Shown: positions 1-9,469, counted from the first letter of the stretch. The stretch is DNA of 64,000 bases from Aureimonas endophytica (GCF_014642635.1 NZ_BMIQ01000004.1:248001-312000); one strand, 5' to 3'. A program made the numbers and translations. Notes: generated by a model from the letters alone, not told the origin.

Positions 1-151
1 GTTGTGCCGCGGCATCCACCACGGCCGGATCGTTGCCGCGCTCGCGGATCAGGCGTTCGGCCTCTTCCAGCGGGATGTTCTGCCGCGCCGCGAGCTCCTG
101 GACGTCCGGGTCGGGCGCGCCGCCTTCCGGCTTTCGGGTGATGTCGCTCAT
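1..151 (-). CDS. hypothetical protein, N-terminal part only (cut by window edge)
   Basis: The complement of bases 151 to 1 reads from an ATG as MSDITRKPEGGAPDPDVQEL and stays open to the window edge, giving about 50 residues. A strong ribosome binding site (AGGAGAGG) lies about six bases before the ATG, which supports the start. The visible part is hydrophilic and contains a helix rich in Glu and Arg (NIPLEEAERLIRERG). I do not recognise the family and no function can be given. It is transcribed away from the small acidic gene that starts at 284, so the 132 bases between them should hold both promoters. Confidence 0.6.
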   Translation of the reverse strand, partial: MSDITRKPEGGAPDPDVQELAARQNIPLEEAERLIRERGNDPAVVDAAAQ

Positions 152-283
152 CGGGATCCTCTCCTGTTCGCCGAGATAACGGCGCAGGCGGCGAAAGGCT
201 GCCGGCATGGCGGGGCTCGCCGCCTCGGAACCAAGGCGCCGCCCGCCCGCTTCTCCCGACAGGTCAAGCAGAAGGCGACGACG

Positions 284-511
284 ATGCAGGACGATCCCGA
301 GCCGAAACGCACCCCCGCCATTCCCGGCATGCTCCGGGACGAGGATGCGACGATTCTCGGCGACGCGCCGGACGAACCAACCGAGGACGAATCGGATGCG
401 GAGGATGCGGCCGATTCGGACGATGGTCCCCTCGGAGTGAGGGACGACGACACGGTGGGCATCGACGATCAGGACGACCGCGAGCGACGGCGCGGCGCCA
501 CGGAGGCCTGA
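284..511 (+). CDS. small acidic hypothetical protein (75 aa)
   Basis: A 75-residue reading frame starting MQDDPEPKRTPAIPG. It is extremely acidic: most of residues 20 to 65 are Asp or Glu mixed with Ala, Ser and Pro, so it is probably disordered. A purine-rich stretch (AGAAGG) lies about nine bases upstream of the ATG. The frame is open much further upstream, but that part overlaps the divergent gene at 1-151 and is not credible. I know no family for it. It could be spurious, because acidic antisense-like frames are common in this G+C-rich DNA. Against that, the ordered N-terminus and ribosome binding site argue that it is real. Confidence 0.45.
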   Translation: MQDDPEPKRTPAIPGMLRDEDATILGDAPDEPTEDESDAEDAADSDDGPLGVRDDDTVGIDDQDDRERRRGATEA

Positions 512-623
512 TTCTTCAGAGGGAACGGGCTCACGGCAATCATGGCGAAATCAAGCCCGGTGCCGTGCATCTCCACTTTCGATTGAAGGAATTTTCACGC
601 CTCCCCTGGTAGCAGGGAGAGGC

Positions 624-3023
624 ATGGAGACGCTGTTCACCCTCGCTGTCGCGCATTCGCCGAGCTTCGTCGCCGGGGCCGCCGTGATTTGCCTGACGAC
701 CGGCTGGTTCCTCGCCTCGCTCCTCACCCAGATGGAGGAGGCTTGGCCTCGCCGCCAACCCTACCGCCTGGTCGCGACGGCCATGGTCGCGGGACTCGGC
801 GTCTGGACGACGCATTTCGTCGCGATGCTGGGCTACCGGCCGGATGTCGCCGTCGAATACGATCCCGCCATCACCTTCGCCTCCGCCACCATCGCGGTGC
901 TGGCCGTCGGCCTGCCCCTGGCGGTGTCGGCAACCGTGTCGCGGGCGGGGGCGCGGCTCGTGCTCGCCGGGCTCGCCGGGCTCGGCATCGGCGCGATGCA
1001 TGCGACCGGCATGGCGGCGCTCAGCGGCTGCCTGCGCACGCAGTCGCTCACGGCCAGCCTCGCCGGCTGCGTCGTTGGCGCCGCCTTCATGATGCTGGCG
1101 CGCGGCCTGCCGCCGCGCCACCGCTCCCGCCCGGTCGCCTGCCTTCTCATCACCTGCGCCGTCTGCGGGGCGCATTTCACCGCGATTTCCGGCACGACGC
1201 TCCAGAGCCTCGCCGGGGCACACCGCTCGATCCCGGAGGACCTGATCCTCGGTCTCCTGATCGCGGCCTCGCCGGGCTTCCTGTTCGTCAACACCCTGCT
1301 CAGCCTCGTGGCCCTCAAGCGCTTCGAGACGCAGGAGCGCGAGCATGCGGGCGTCCTGTCGCTCGCCCTCGAGAACATGTCGCACGGCCTCGCCGTCTTC
1401 GACGGCAGCGGCCGGCTCGAACTCTTCAACGATCGCTATCGCGAACTCTGCCGTCTCGGCGAGGATCGGCTCCGGGCCGGAATGTCGCTGGATGCCCTTC
1501 TGGACGCCATCGGCGCCGCCTGCGGCTGGGACGCGGCCTGGCGCGCCCGTGTCGAGGCCGCCATCCTGGCCCGCCTGGCGGCGAAGAGCGTGCAGGTGGC
1601 GGACTGGACGGCCTTCGACGGGCGGATCATCCTGTTCGAGACGCGGCCGCTGCGCGGCGGCGGCATCGCCTACCTCATCGACGATGTGACGGCCGACCGG
1701 CAGGCGCGCCGCCAGATGCAGCAGCTGACGCTGATCGATCCGCTGACCGGCCTCGCCAACCGCGCCGCGCTGCAGGCGGAGCTCGAAGCGGTGGTCGCCT
1801 CCGGAGCGCCGCAGGCCCTGATCCTGATCGATCTCGACCGCTTCCAGAACGTCAACAACATGTTCGGCCACGCGGTCGGCGACCAACTCCTGATCGAGGT
1901 CGCGGCGCGGCTGCGGGCGGCGGCCGGCGACGATGTCTTCATCGCGCGGCTCGGCGCCGACGAGATGGCGGTCCTGGCGCGCGGCGCCCCGGACGAATGC
2001 CGCGTCTTCGCCACCGCCCTTGCCGGCGCGCTCAGCTGGCCCTTCGCGATCGGCGAAACGAGCTTCGCCCTCGGCTGCGGCATCGGCCTCTGCCATGTGA
2101 CGGAGGCGCCCGGCGCGGCGGAGCTGATGCAGCGCGCCGAACTCGCCCTTTACGAGGCCAAGCGCAAGGTCGGCGACCGGATCTCCGCCTACGAGCCGCA
2201 GCTGCAGGAACGGATCACCGCGCGCCATCATCTGGAGAAGGACCTCGATCGGGCGATCGAGCGCGGCGAGTTCCATCTCGCCTACCAGCCGGTCCTGTCG
2301 CTGGAGGACGAGCGCATCATCGGCTACGAGGCGCTGATCCGCTGGGACCATCCGACGCGCGGCCCGGTCTCGCCGGCGGAATTCGTGCCGATGGCCGAGG
2401 AAACGGGCCAGATCGTGCCGATCGGCCGCTGGGTGCTGCGCGAGGCCTGCCGCGAGGCCGCGACCTGGCCGGACCAGCGCCATGTGGCGGTGAACGTCTC
2501 GCCCGTGCAGTTCCGCTCGCCGCTGCTGCTCGCCGACATCACCGCCGCGCTGGCCGCGAGCGGGCTGCCGGCCCAGCGCCTGGAGGTCGAGCTGACCGAA
2601 ACGGCCATGGTGGAGGATGGCAAGGCGATCTCGCATGCGCTGGAGAACCTGCGCAGCCTCGGCATCCGCGTCGCGATGGACGATTTCGGCACCGGCTATT
2701 CCTCGCTCGTGCATATCCGCGACTTTCCGCTCGACCGCATCAAGATCGACCGCAGCTTCGTCTCGCGCGCCCTGGACGATCCCCATTCGCTGGCGGTGCT
2801 GAAGGCGATCACCCAGATGGGCCGCGACATGGCGATCGCGACGCTGGCCGAAGGCGTGGAAACGCCGGAACAGATGCGGATGCTGCGCGATCTCGGCTGC
2901 GGCGCGGTGCAGGGCTATCTGATCGGCCGGCCGGAACGCTTCGGCGCGACGGCCCTGCGCGGCGGCACCTATCTCCCGGCCGCCGATAAGACGCGGGAGG
3001 CGGACGAGCGGCGAAGCGCCTGA
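624..3023 (+). CDS. MHYT-PAS-GGDEF-EAL membrane protein, probable c-di-GMP phosphodiesterase
   Basis: A 799-residue inner-membrane signalling protein. Residues 1 to about 220 form a multi-helix MHYT-type sensor with metal-ligand-like motifs (TTHFVAM, MHATGM, AHFTAI), a family proposed to sense diatomic gases or redox through copper. A PAS-like segment follows (around 245-340). The GGDEF domain begins at DPLTGLANR (near 372), but the signature itself reads GADEM (444-448), so cyclase activity is doubtful. The EAL domain keeps EALIR (569-573), NVSP, TE, DDFGTGYSS (686-694) and the later AEGVET motif, so it should hydrolyse c-di-GMP. The degenerate GGDEF may serve as a GTP-binding regulatory module. 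AGGGAGAGG stands just before the ATG. The gene is monocistronic, converging on the histidine kinase gene. Confidence 0.9.
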   Translation: METLFTLAVAHSPSFVAGAAVICLTTGWFLASLLTQMEEAWPRRQPYRLVATAMVAGLGVWTTHFVAMLGYRPDVAVEYDPAITFASATIAVLAVGLPLAVSATVSRAGARLVLAGLAGLGIGAMHATGMAALSGCLRTQSLTASLAGCVVGAAFMMLARGLPPRHRSRPVACLLITCAVCGAHFTAISGTTLQSLAGAHRSIPEDLILGLLIAASPGFLFVNTLLSLVALKRFETQEREHAGVLSLALENMSHGLAVFDGSGRLELFNDRYRELCRLGEDRLRAGMSLDALLDAIGAACGWDAAWRARVEAAILARLAAKSVQVADWTAFDGRIILFETRPLRGGGIAYLIDDVTADRQARRQMQQLTLIDPLTGLANRAALQAELEAVVASGAPQALILIDLDRFQNVNNMFGHAVGDQLLIEVAARLRAAAGDDVFIARLGADEMAVLARGAPDECRVFATALAGALSWPFAIGETSFALGCGIGLCHVTEAPGAAELMQRAELALYEAKRKVGDRISAYEPQLQERITARHHLEKDLDRAIERGEFHLAYQPVLSLEDERIIGYEALIRWDHPTRGPVSPAEFVPMAEETGQIVPIGRWVLREACREAATWPDQRHVAVNVSPVQFRSPLLLADITAALAASGLPAQRLEVELTETAMVEDGKAISHALENLRSLGIRVAMDDFGTGYSSLVHIRDFPLDRIKIDRSFVSRALDDPHSLAVLKAITQMGRDMAIATLAEGVETPEQMRMLRDLGCGAVQGYLIGRPERFGATALRGGTYLPAADKTREADERRSA

Positions 3024-3102
3024 ACGCCGCCCCGCGCCGCCGCCGGCCGCCGTTGAAGGCTCCCTTCCCGATGCCGGCGACGGACCTGCTCCAGAGCCTC
3101 AC

Positions 3103-4323
3103 TCATCCGGCGGCAGGCAGGCTCATCTCCTGGCGCAGGCCCCCCTCGGTCCGGTTGCGGATGGCGAGCGTGCCGCGATGGCGCTCGACGATCTCATGGG
3201 CGATGGCGAGGCCGAGACCGGCGCCGGGATGCAGCTTGCGCCGGGCGGCGTCGACCCGGAAGAACGGTTCGAACACGCGGTCGAGCAGCGCCTCGGGAAT
3301 GCCGGGACCGCGATCCTCGATCACCACCAGCGCCCGGTCGTCGCGGCGCTCCAGGCGGACGACGGCGCCGCCGCCATGCCGCGCCGCGTTCTCGACCAGA
3401 TTGCGCAGCGCCCGCTTCAAAGCGAGGGGCTGGGCATGGGCCGCGACCTCCGGGCCGCCCTCGAAGCGCGCCGGCAGCCCGATCTCGCCGATCTCCGCCA
3501 CAACGCAGGCCGCGAGGGCGCCGAGCGGCAAGAGGGCGAAGGTCGTCTCGTCCGCTTCCTCGCGCACCAGGCGGATGGCGCTGTCGGCGATATGGTCGAG
3601 CTCGTCGAGATCGCCGAGCCAGGTGGCGCGTTCGCCCTCCGGCAGGAATTCGGCCCTGAGCCGCAACCGCGTCATCGGCGTGCGCAGGTCGTGGCCGGCG
3701 GCGGCGATGAGGCGCATGCGGCTTTCCATCGCCGCCTTCAGCCGGTCGGACAGGGCGTTCAGCACCCGGGCCGTCGCCCTCACCTCCGGCGGCCCGCGCT
3801 CGGGCACGCGCGGCAGCGTGCCGTCCGGCCGGATGGAGGCGAGCGCGCCTTCGAGAAGACGCATCGGCCCCATGAGGCGGGCGGCGACGAGAAAGGCGAT
3901 CGCCGTCGTGCCGACGACCACCATCGAGAGATAGGCGGAAAGGGTGAGGATTGGCGAGGGCGGCCGTGTCGGATAGGGCAGTTCGGCCCATTCCCGGTCG
4001 GTGAGACGGATGAGCAGGCGCCGCTCCTCCTTCGGGCCGGCGAGCACCATCACGTCCTCGCGCCAGACGGTGCCGCGCATCGATTCCCGGTCGGCGAGGC
4101 GGGGATCGGGCGCCGGGACGACGGCGATGCCGGCCGCCCGCGCCCGGTCCGGCGAATGGTCGAGGAGCCGCGCGATGGTCGTCGCGTCGTCGACGAGGGC
4201 GCGTTCCAGCGTTCCGTCATGCGGACCCCGCACGAACTGGAAGGTCATGAAGACGGCGACCACCACCACGGTCACGATCGCCGCGACGAAGACGAGCGCC
4301 AGGCGCAGGCGCAGCGTGATCAT
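3103..4323 (-). CDS. EnvZ-like sensor histidine kinase
   Basis: A 406-residue membrane sensor kinase. TM1 is at about 8-30, a periplasmic sensor of about 90 residues follows, TM2 is at about 123-150, then HAMP (150-205). The dimerisation/phosphoacceptor helix carries AAGHDLRTPMTRLRLR with His211. The HATPase domain shows the N box (NLVENAARHGG), the G1 box (EDRGPGIP), an F box (FEPFFR) and the G2 box (GAGLGLAIAHEIVERH). The HDLRTPMTRLRLRAEF form is typical of the EnvZ/RstB-type kinases that partner OmpR-class regulators. Its ATG overlaps the stop of the upstream regulator gene (ATGA), so the two are translationally coupled. The signal sensed cannot be read from the sequence. Confidence 0.93.
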   Translation of the reverse strand: MITLRLRLALVFVAAIVTVVVVAVFMTFQFVRGPHDGTLERALVDDATTIARLLDHSPDRARAAGIAVVPAPDPRLADRESMRGTVWREDVMVLAGPKEERRLLIRLTDREWAELPYPTRPPSPILTLSAYLSMVVVGTTAIAFLVAARLMGPMRLLEGALASIRPDGTLPRVPERGPPEVRATARVLNALSDRLKAAMESRMRLIAAAGHDLRTPMTRLRLRAEFLPEGERATWLGDLDELDHIADSAIRLVREEADETTFALLPLGALAACVVAEIGEIGLPARFEGGPEVAAHAQPLALKRALRNLVENAARHGGGAVVRLERRDDRALVVIEDRGPGIPEALLDRVFEPFFRVDAARRKLHPGAGLGLAIAHEIVERHRGTLAIRNRTEGGLRQEMSLPAAG

Positions 4324-5060
4324 GGCCGGGGCGCGCCGCGCTCGACCGGCGCGGCGAACTGGTAGCCGCCGTTGCGCACCGTCTTGAACAGGCGGAAGGC
4401 GCCGTTGTCGCCGAAGCGGCGTCGCAGCCGGCTCATGGCGACGTCGATCGTCCGGTCGAGCGGATCGATCGAGACGCGGCCATGCAGGAGATTGAGCAGC
4501 GTGTCGCGCGACAGGACCCGGCCCGGCCGTTCGAGAAATATGCGCAGGAGATCGAATTCCGTCGCCGTCAGCTCCATCTCAGCGCCGCCCGCGTCGGTGA
4601 CGCGGCGGCGCAGCGTGTCGGCCTCGTAGCCCTCGAAGCGGAACAGGGCGCCCGTCGCCTCCGCCTCCGGCTCGGCGCTGGCGAGGGCGGCGCCCCGGCG
4701 CAAAACGGCGCGGATGCGGGCGGCGAGCTCGCGCGGATTGAAGGGCTTGCCGAGATAGTCGTCGGCGCCGATCTCCAGGCCGATGATCCGGTCGACATCC
4801 TCCTTCAGCGCGGTCAGGAGGAGAACCGCGATATTGGGGGCGCGGTCCTTGATCGCGCCGCAGATGTCGAGACCGGAGCCGTCCGGCAGCATCACGTCGA
4901 GCACGACGATGTCGGGCGGGGCGGCCGCGATGCGCGCCTCGCATTCCGCCCGGCTGCCGGCGAGGTCCGTCTCGAAGCCCTGCTCGGCGAGATAGCGCCC
5001 GAGAAGCTGGCGGATCTCCTTGTCGTCGTCGACCACCAGAACCCGCACCCGCCTGTCCAT
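4320..5060 (-). CDS. OmpR-family response regulator
   Basis: A 246-residue two-component regulator. The receiver domain has the acidic pocket DDD at 11-13, phosphoacceptor Asp55 (VVLDVMLPDGSG) and the conserved Lys in GKPFNPREL. The C-terminal winged helix ends with the usual trans-activation region (DRTIDVAMSRLRRRFG, then VRNGGYQF). I chose the ATG at 5060 because AGGAGGGAGG lies about six bases upstream and the receiver starts immediately. The frame runs 54 codons further but only encodes Arg-rich noise. The gene is first of a two-gene operon with the EnvZ-like kinase downstream. It is divergent from the secreted or anchored Ala/Pro-rich protein at 5237, which is therefore a plausible regulatory target. 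Confidence 0.93.
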   Translation of the reverse strand: MDRRVRVLVVDDDKEIRQLLGRYLAEQGFETDLAGSRAECEARIAAAPPDIVVLDVMLPDGSGLDICGAIKDRAPNIAVLLLTALKEDVDRIIGLEIGADDYLGKPFNPRELAARIRAVLRRGAALASAEPEAEATGALFRFEGYEADTLRRRVTDAGGAEMELTATEFDLLRIFLERPGRVLSRDTLLNLLHGRVSIDPLDRTIDVAMSRLRRRFGDNGAFRLFKTVRNGGYQFAAPVERGAPRP

Positions 5061-5236
5061 GCCGCCTCCCTCCTGACGGGCCGCAAGATAGAGCGCGGCG
5101 CGACCCCGCCGCAGCGCCGATCTTGTAACAAAACATGACGTGGCGGCCATGTCGCGGACGCCTTTGCCGGCCTGCCGCGATTCGCCGGCATGTCCGGTTA
5201 CATTCCGTCGCCGCTTTGCCACGGGAGGGTCGGGAA

Positions 5237-5926
5237 ATGCGCCGGATCGTCCGGCACATCTTGCCGCGTCCGCAACAGCCGAGGCCCCCGATGCGAATCG
5301 ACGAGCGACCGACCTTCGTTTCCCGCCCCGTGTTCCTGCGCCGTCTCGGCCGGCGGCTCGCCGCCTCCCTCCTGGCGCTCACGGTCCTGCATGTGCTCTC
5401 CGCCACCGAACATGGGGAGGCGCCGATGAGCCTGCCGGCCGCGCCGCCGGAGGCGGTCCGCGCCGTCCCAGCCGAGGCGGGCCCGCCCGCTTCCGAGGCC
5501 TCGTCCGCCGCCGACTCGGCCCCGCGCGAGGTCGCCGCGCTGACGCCCTTGCCGGCTTCGGACAGGGCGCCGGGGAGCGCGGCGCCCGTCGCGGCGGCGC
5601 CGCTGCCGAAGCCGCGCCCGGCCGAGGCCGCCCCGGCCGGAGCGCGCGCGAAGGTCGTCCATTTCGATCGCTGCCGGCCGGCCTGCGAATCGCGCGACCC
5701 GCGTCTTCCGGGCCGTTTCGCCAGCGTGCCGGCGGCGCCGCTCGAACCCGTGGCGCCGCCGGCCGCGATGGACGAATTCGACCCGGCGACGGTCGCGGAT
5801 GCGCCCGAGCCCGAGGCTTCGCCCGTCGGCGATCTGGTCGAGACGGTCTATGCCGGGATGGAGACCCTGGCGCGGCCGGGCGTCCGGGTGATCGATGCCG
5901 GGCTCGGCCATCTCTCGCCCTGGTGA
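5237..5926 (+). CDS. Ala/Pro-rich hypothetical protein with one N-terminal membrane segment
   Basis: About 229 residues from the ATG at 5237, which follows GGGAGGG. A second in-frame ATG at 5291 (MRIDERPTF) is possible and would give 211 residues. One hydrophobic segment (LAASLLALTVLHVLSA) follows a basic stretch (RRLGRRL), which looks like a signal anchor. The rest is a low-complexity Ala/Pro/Glu linker followed by a short ordered part with two cysteines (HFDRCRPACESRD). I recognise no family. The layout suggests a membrane-anchored envelope protein. It is divergent from the two-component operon, about 175 bases from the regulator start. Confidence 0.55.
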   Translation: MRRIVRHILPRPQQPRPPMRIDERPTFVSRPVFLRRLGRRLAASLLALTVLHVLSATEHGEAPMSLPAAPPEAVRAVPAEAGPPASEASSAADSAPREVAALTPLPASDRAPGSAAPVAAAPLPKPRPAEAAPAGARAKVVHFDRCRPACESRDPRLPGRFASVPAAPLEPVAPPAAMDEFDPATVADAPEPEASPVGDLVETVYAGMETLARPGVRVIDAGLGHLSPW

Positions 5927-5939
5927 CGCCGGGGCGGCC

Positions 5940-7442
5940 TCAGCCGAGCGGGGAATGGGTGCTGCGGGTGCGCCGCACCGCATCGGCCCAGGCGCCGAGC
6001 TTGCGCCCGCGCTCGACGGGGGACATCTGCGGCTCGAAGCGGCGCTCCAGGTGCCAGCTCGCCGCGAAGCCCTCGCGACCCGGCCAGACGCCGGCCTTGT
6101 GCCCGGCGAGCCAGGCGGCGCCGAGCGCCGTCGTTTCCAGGACGACCGGCCGGTCCACCGGCGCGGCGAGAATGTCGGCGAGGCGCTGCATCGTCCAGTC
6201 CGAGGCGACCATGCCACCATCGACGCGCAGCACCATCGAGGCCTCGCCCCGCCAGTCGCGGCGCATCGCGTCGAGAAGGTCGGCCGTCTGGAAGCAGACC
6301 GCCTCCAGCGCGGCGCGGGCGAATTCGTTCGGGCCGCTGTTGCGTGTCAGCCCGTAGATCGCGCCGCGCGCCTCCGCGTCCCAATGCGGCGCGCCGAGCC
6401 CGACGAAGGCCGGCACCAGGACGACGTCCTGCGCCTCGTCGGCGGAGGCCGCCATCGGGCCGGACTGCTCCGCCCGCTCCATCAGCTTCAGCCCGTCGCG
6501 CAGCCATTGCACGGCGGCGCCGGCGATGAAGATCGAGCCTTCCAGCGCATAGGTCGTCACGCCGTCGAGCCGGTAGGCGATGGTCGAGAGCAGCCGGTTC
6601 TTCGAATGGCAGCGCGTCGTGCCGGTGTTCAGCACCGCGAAACAGCCGGTGCCATAGGTGGACTTCGTCATGCCGGGCGTGAAGCAGGCCTGGCCGAGCG
6701 TCGCCGCGTGCTGGTCGCCGGCCATGCCGAGGATCGGGATCGGCGTGCCGAAGAGCGCCGGATCGGTCGTGCCGAACTCGGCGGCGCAGTCCTTCACCTC
6801 CGGCAGAAGGGCGCGCGGCACGCCGAGAAGGCGCAGGAGCTCCTCGTCCCATTCGTTCGCCTCGATGTCGAAGAGCATGGTGCGGCAGGCATTGGTCGCG
6901 TCCGTCGCATGGACACGCCCGCCGGTGAGCCGCCAGAGCAGGAAGGAATCGACGGTGCCGAAGGCGAGCTCGCCGGCTTCCGCGCGGCGGCGCGCCCCCG
7001 GCACGTTGTCGAGAAGCCAGGCGATCTTCGTCGCCGAGAAATAGGGATCGACCACGAGGCCCGTCTTCGCCGCGATGGTCTCGGCCGCGCCCTCCTCCAC
7101 GAGGCGCCGGCAGAGATCGGCGGTGCGGCGGTCCTGCCAGACGATGGCGTTGTGGATCGGCGCGCCGGTCGCCCGGTCCCAGATCACCGCCGTCTCGCGC
7201 TGGTTGGTGATGCCGATGGCCGCGATGTCCGAGGCCGAGAGCGAGGCCTTGGCGAGCGCGGCGCGGCAGGTGTCGACGACGGAGGCCCAGATCGCCTCCG
7301 GATCGTGCTCCACCCATCCCGAACGCGGGAAGAGCTGCGGAAATTCCTGCTGGCCGACACCGGCGATGCGGAAGGCGCCGTCGAAGACGATCGCGCGCGA
7401 GGATGTCGTGCCCTGATCGATCGCGAGGACGTAGCCGGCCAT
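5940..7442 (-). CDS. glpK: glycerol kinase
   Basis: A 500-residue cytoplasmic kinase of the FGGY family that converts glycerol to glycerol 3-phosphate with ATP. The N-terminus [15 protein letters not shown] carries the phosphate loop of GlpK. The glycerol-binding and FGGY regions are also present ([42 protein letters not shown]). Full length matches the family. The start has a good site (CAGGAG) about seven bases upstream. It is the last gene of the leftward glycerol cluster. A palindromic repeat and the glpV terminator separate it from glpV, so it probably has its own promoter. Its product feeds GlpD encoded upstream. Confidence 0.97.
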   Translation of the reverse strand: MAGYVLAIDQGTTSSRAIVFDGAFRIAGVGQQEFPQLFPRSGWVEHDPEAIWASVVDTCRAALAKASLSASDIAAIGITNQRETAVIWDRATGAPIHNAIVWQDRRTADLCRRLVEEGAAETIAAKTGLVVDPYFSATKIAWLLDNVPGARRRAEAGELAFGTVDSFLLWRLTGGRVHATDATNACRTMLFDIEANEWDEELLRLLGVPRALLPEVKDCAAEFGTTDPALFGTPIPILGMAGDQHAATLGQACFTPGMTKSTYGTGCFAVLNTGTTRCHSKNRLLSTIAYRLDGVTTYALEGSIFIAGAAVQWLRDGLKLMERAEQSGPMAASADEAQDVVLVPAFVGLGAPHWDAEARGAIYGLTRNSGPNEFARAALEAVCFQTADLLDAMRRDWRGEASMVLRVDGGMVASDWTMQRLADILAAPVDRPVVLETTALGAAWLAGHKAGVWPGREGFAASWHLERRFEPQMSPVERGRKLGAWADAVRRTRSTHSPLG

Positions 7443-7487
7443 GGGGAACTCCTGTTTCGCAAACTGTCGGCGGCGGGCTCGCGCCCT

Positions 7488-7614
7488 CCCTCTCCCGAGT
7501 CGGGAGAGGGTGGTTCGCGCCAGCGAACCGGGTGAGGGAGCCGCAGGGCGGAAACGCCTGTGTCCCGCGCTCCCTCATCCGCCTGCCGGCACCTTCTCCC
7601 GACTCGGGAGAAGG
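7488..7614. repeat. palindromic intergenic repeat (two inverted 23-bp palindromes)
   Basis: Two near-identical palindromes, 7488-7510 (11-bp arms CCCTCTCCCGA around one base) and 7592-7614 (arms CCTTCTCCCGA), stand in inverted arrangement. Between them are a further perfect hairpin (GGTTCGC/GCGAACC, 7512-7529) and an inverted pair TGAGGGAG/CTCCCTCA. The whole stretch can fold as a large cruciform or a long RNA hairpin. The CTTCTCCC...GGGATGAGGG style resembles the dispersed intergenic palindromes common in Rhizobiales genomes. It lies between glpV and glpK. Confidence 0.75.
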
Positions 7615-7651
7615 AGGCGGCGGCGATGCCGCGCCCTTGATAGGCACGATA

Positions 7652-7683
7652 AGGAAGGGCCGGGATCGATCCCGGCCCTTCCT
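7652..7683 (-). terminator. intrinsic terminator after glpV
   Basis: A perfect 16-bp inverted repeat without spacer (AGGAAGGGCCGGGATC and its complement), 14 bases beyond the glpV stop. On the minus strand it is followed by a short weak T-containing stretch. It probably ends the main glp transcript before glpK. Confidence 0.7.
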
Positions 7684-7696
7684 CGTCCGAGCCGGC

Positions 7697-9469
7697 TCAG
7701 TTCGCCGGAGCGGCGACCGGGGTGACGGAGCCGGTCGAGCCGTTGGCGTCGGCCCAGCTCTTCACCAGCTCGTCATAGTCGACGGTCACCGGCTTCTCCT
7801 TCTCGTTCGCCTTCTTGGGCTGGGGCGCGATGGTGCCGTCCTTCTTGGCCTCGGCGACCCAGTAGTCCATGTCGTGCTCCTTGTTGAGCTTCGGACCCTT
7901 GTCGCCCTGGACGCCCGAGCGCTCGATGCGCGCCATGACCTTTTCCTGGTCGGCGCAGAGCGTGTCCATCGCCTCCTGCGGCGTCTTGTTGCCGGCGGCG
8001 GCGTCGCCCACGGCCTGCCACCAGAGCTGCGCCAGCTTCGGATAGTCGGGCACGTTCGTGCCGGTCGGCGACCACTGCTTGCGGGCCGGCGAGCGGTAGA
8101 ACTCGACGAGGCCGCCGAGATTCTTCGCCCGTTCGGTGAAGCTCTTGTCGCGGATCGTCGACTCGCGGACGAAGGTCAGGCCGACATGGCTCTTCTTCAC
8201 GTCGACGGTCTTGGAGGTGACGAACTGCGCATAGAGCCAGGCGGCCTTGGCGCGGTCGACCGGCGTCGACTTCATCAGCGTCCAGGAGCCGACGTCCTGA
8301 TAGCCGAGCTTCATGCCGTCCACCCAGTAGACGCCGTGCGGCGAGGGGGCCATGCGCCATTTCGGCGTGCCGTCCTCGTTCACCACCGGCAGGCCCTTCT
8401 TCACGGCATCCGCCGTGAAGGCGGTGTACCAGAAGATCTGCTGGGCGACCTCGCCCTGGGCCGGCACCGGGCCGCTTTCGGAGAAGTTCATGCCCTGGGC
8501 CGTCGGGGGCGCGTATTTCTTCAGCCATTCGAGATATTTCTCGATGGAATAGACGGCGGCCGGGCCGTTGGTGTCGCCGCCCCTGGCGACGCAGGAGCCG
8601 ACCGGCTGCGACTTGTCGTTGACGCGGATGCCCCATTCGTCCACCGGCAGGCCGTTCGGCAGGCCCTTGTCGCCGTTGCCGGCCATGGAGAGCCAGGCAT
8701 CGGTGAAGCGCCAGCCGAGCGAGGGGTCCTTCTTGCCGTAGTCCATATGGCCGAAGACCTTCTTGCCGCCGATCTCGCGGCCGGTGAAGAATTCGGCGAT
8801 GTCCTCATAGGCCGACCAGTTGACCGGCACGCCGAGATCGTAGCCGTATTTCGCCTTGAAGTCGGCCTTGTTCTTCGGATCGGCGAACCAGTCGTAGCGG
8901 AACCAGTAGAGATTGGCGAACTGCTGGTCGGGCAGCTGGTAGAGCTTCTTGTCCGGCGCGGTGGTGAAGCTCGTGCCGATGAAGTCGGCGACGTCGAGCG
9001 TCGGGCTCGTCACCGCCTTGCCGTCGCCTTCCATCCAGTCGGTCAGGTTGCGCACCTGCTGGTAGCGCCAATGGGTGCCGATGAGGTCGGAATCGTTGAC
9101 ATAGGCGTCGTAGATGTTCTCGCCCGACTGCATCTGCGTCTGGAGCTTCTCGATGACGTCGCCCTCGCCGATGAGGTCGTGCGTCACCTTGATGCCGGTG
9201 ATCGCGGTGAAGGCCGGGGCCAGCACCTTCGACTCGTATTCATGCGTCGTCAGCGTTTCCGAGACGACCTTGATCTCCATGCCCTGGAAGGGCTTGGCCG
9301 CGTCGATGAACCATTGCAGCTCCTTCTCCTGATCGGCGCGCGGCAGGGTGGAGAGATCCTTCACCTCCGAATCGAGGAACTTCTTCGCCGCATCCATGTC
9401 GGCGAAGGCGGGGCCCGCCGCCAGCGTCAGCGCGACGAGCGCCGCCGAGGCCATCCAATGTCGTTTCAT
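7697..9469 (-). CDS. glpV: glycerol ABC transporter, periplasmic substrate-binding protein
   Basis: A 590-residue exported binding protein of the family-1 extracellular solute-binding (COG1653) type. The signal peptide ends AGPAFA, with cleavage after about residue 23. The mature part begins DMDAAKKFLDSEVKDL and has the large two-lobe layout of the rhizobial glycerol binder (motifs IKVTHDLIGEGDVIEKLQ, QLPDQQFANLYWFRYDWF). It should capture glycerol in the periplasm for the GlpPQ permeases. Start supported by GGGAGGAG seven bases before the ATG. The name follows the Rhizobium leguminosarum glpSTPQUV nomenclature and rests on gene order as much as on sequence. It lies downstream of glpU and is followed by an intrinsic terminator. 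Confidence 0.9.
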   Translation of the reverse strand: MKRHWMASAALVALTLAAGPAFADMDAAKKFLDSEVKDLSTLPRADQEKELQWFIDAAKPFQGMEIKVVSETLTTHEYESKVLAPAFTAITGIKVTHDLIGEGDVIEKLQTQMQSGENIYDAYVNDSDLIGTHWRYQQVRNLTDWMEGDGKAVTSPTLDVADFIGTSFTTAPDKKLYQLPDQQFANLYWFRYDWFADPKNKADFKAKYGYDLGVPVNWSAYEDIAEFFTGREIGGKKVFGHMDYGKKDPSLGWRFTDAWLSMAGNGDKGLPNGLPVDEWGIRVNDKSQPVGSCVARGGDTNGPAAVYSIEKYLEWLKKYAPPTAQGMNFSESGPVPAQGEVAQQIFWYTAFTADAVKKGLPVVNEDGTPKWRMAPSPHGVYWVDGMKLGYQDVGSWTLMKSTPVDRAKAAWLYAQFVTSKTVDVKKSHVGLTFVRESTIRDKSFTERAKNLGGLVEFYRSPARKQWSPTGTNVPDYPKLAQLWWQAVGDAAAGNKTPQEAMDTLCADQEKVMARIERSGVQGDKGPKLNKEHDMDYWVAEAKKDGTIAPQPKKANEKEKPVTVDYDELVKSWADANGSTGSVTPVAAPAN

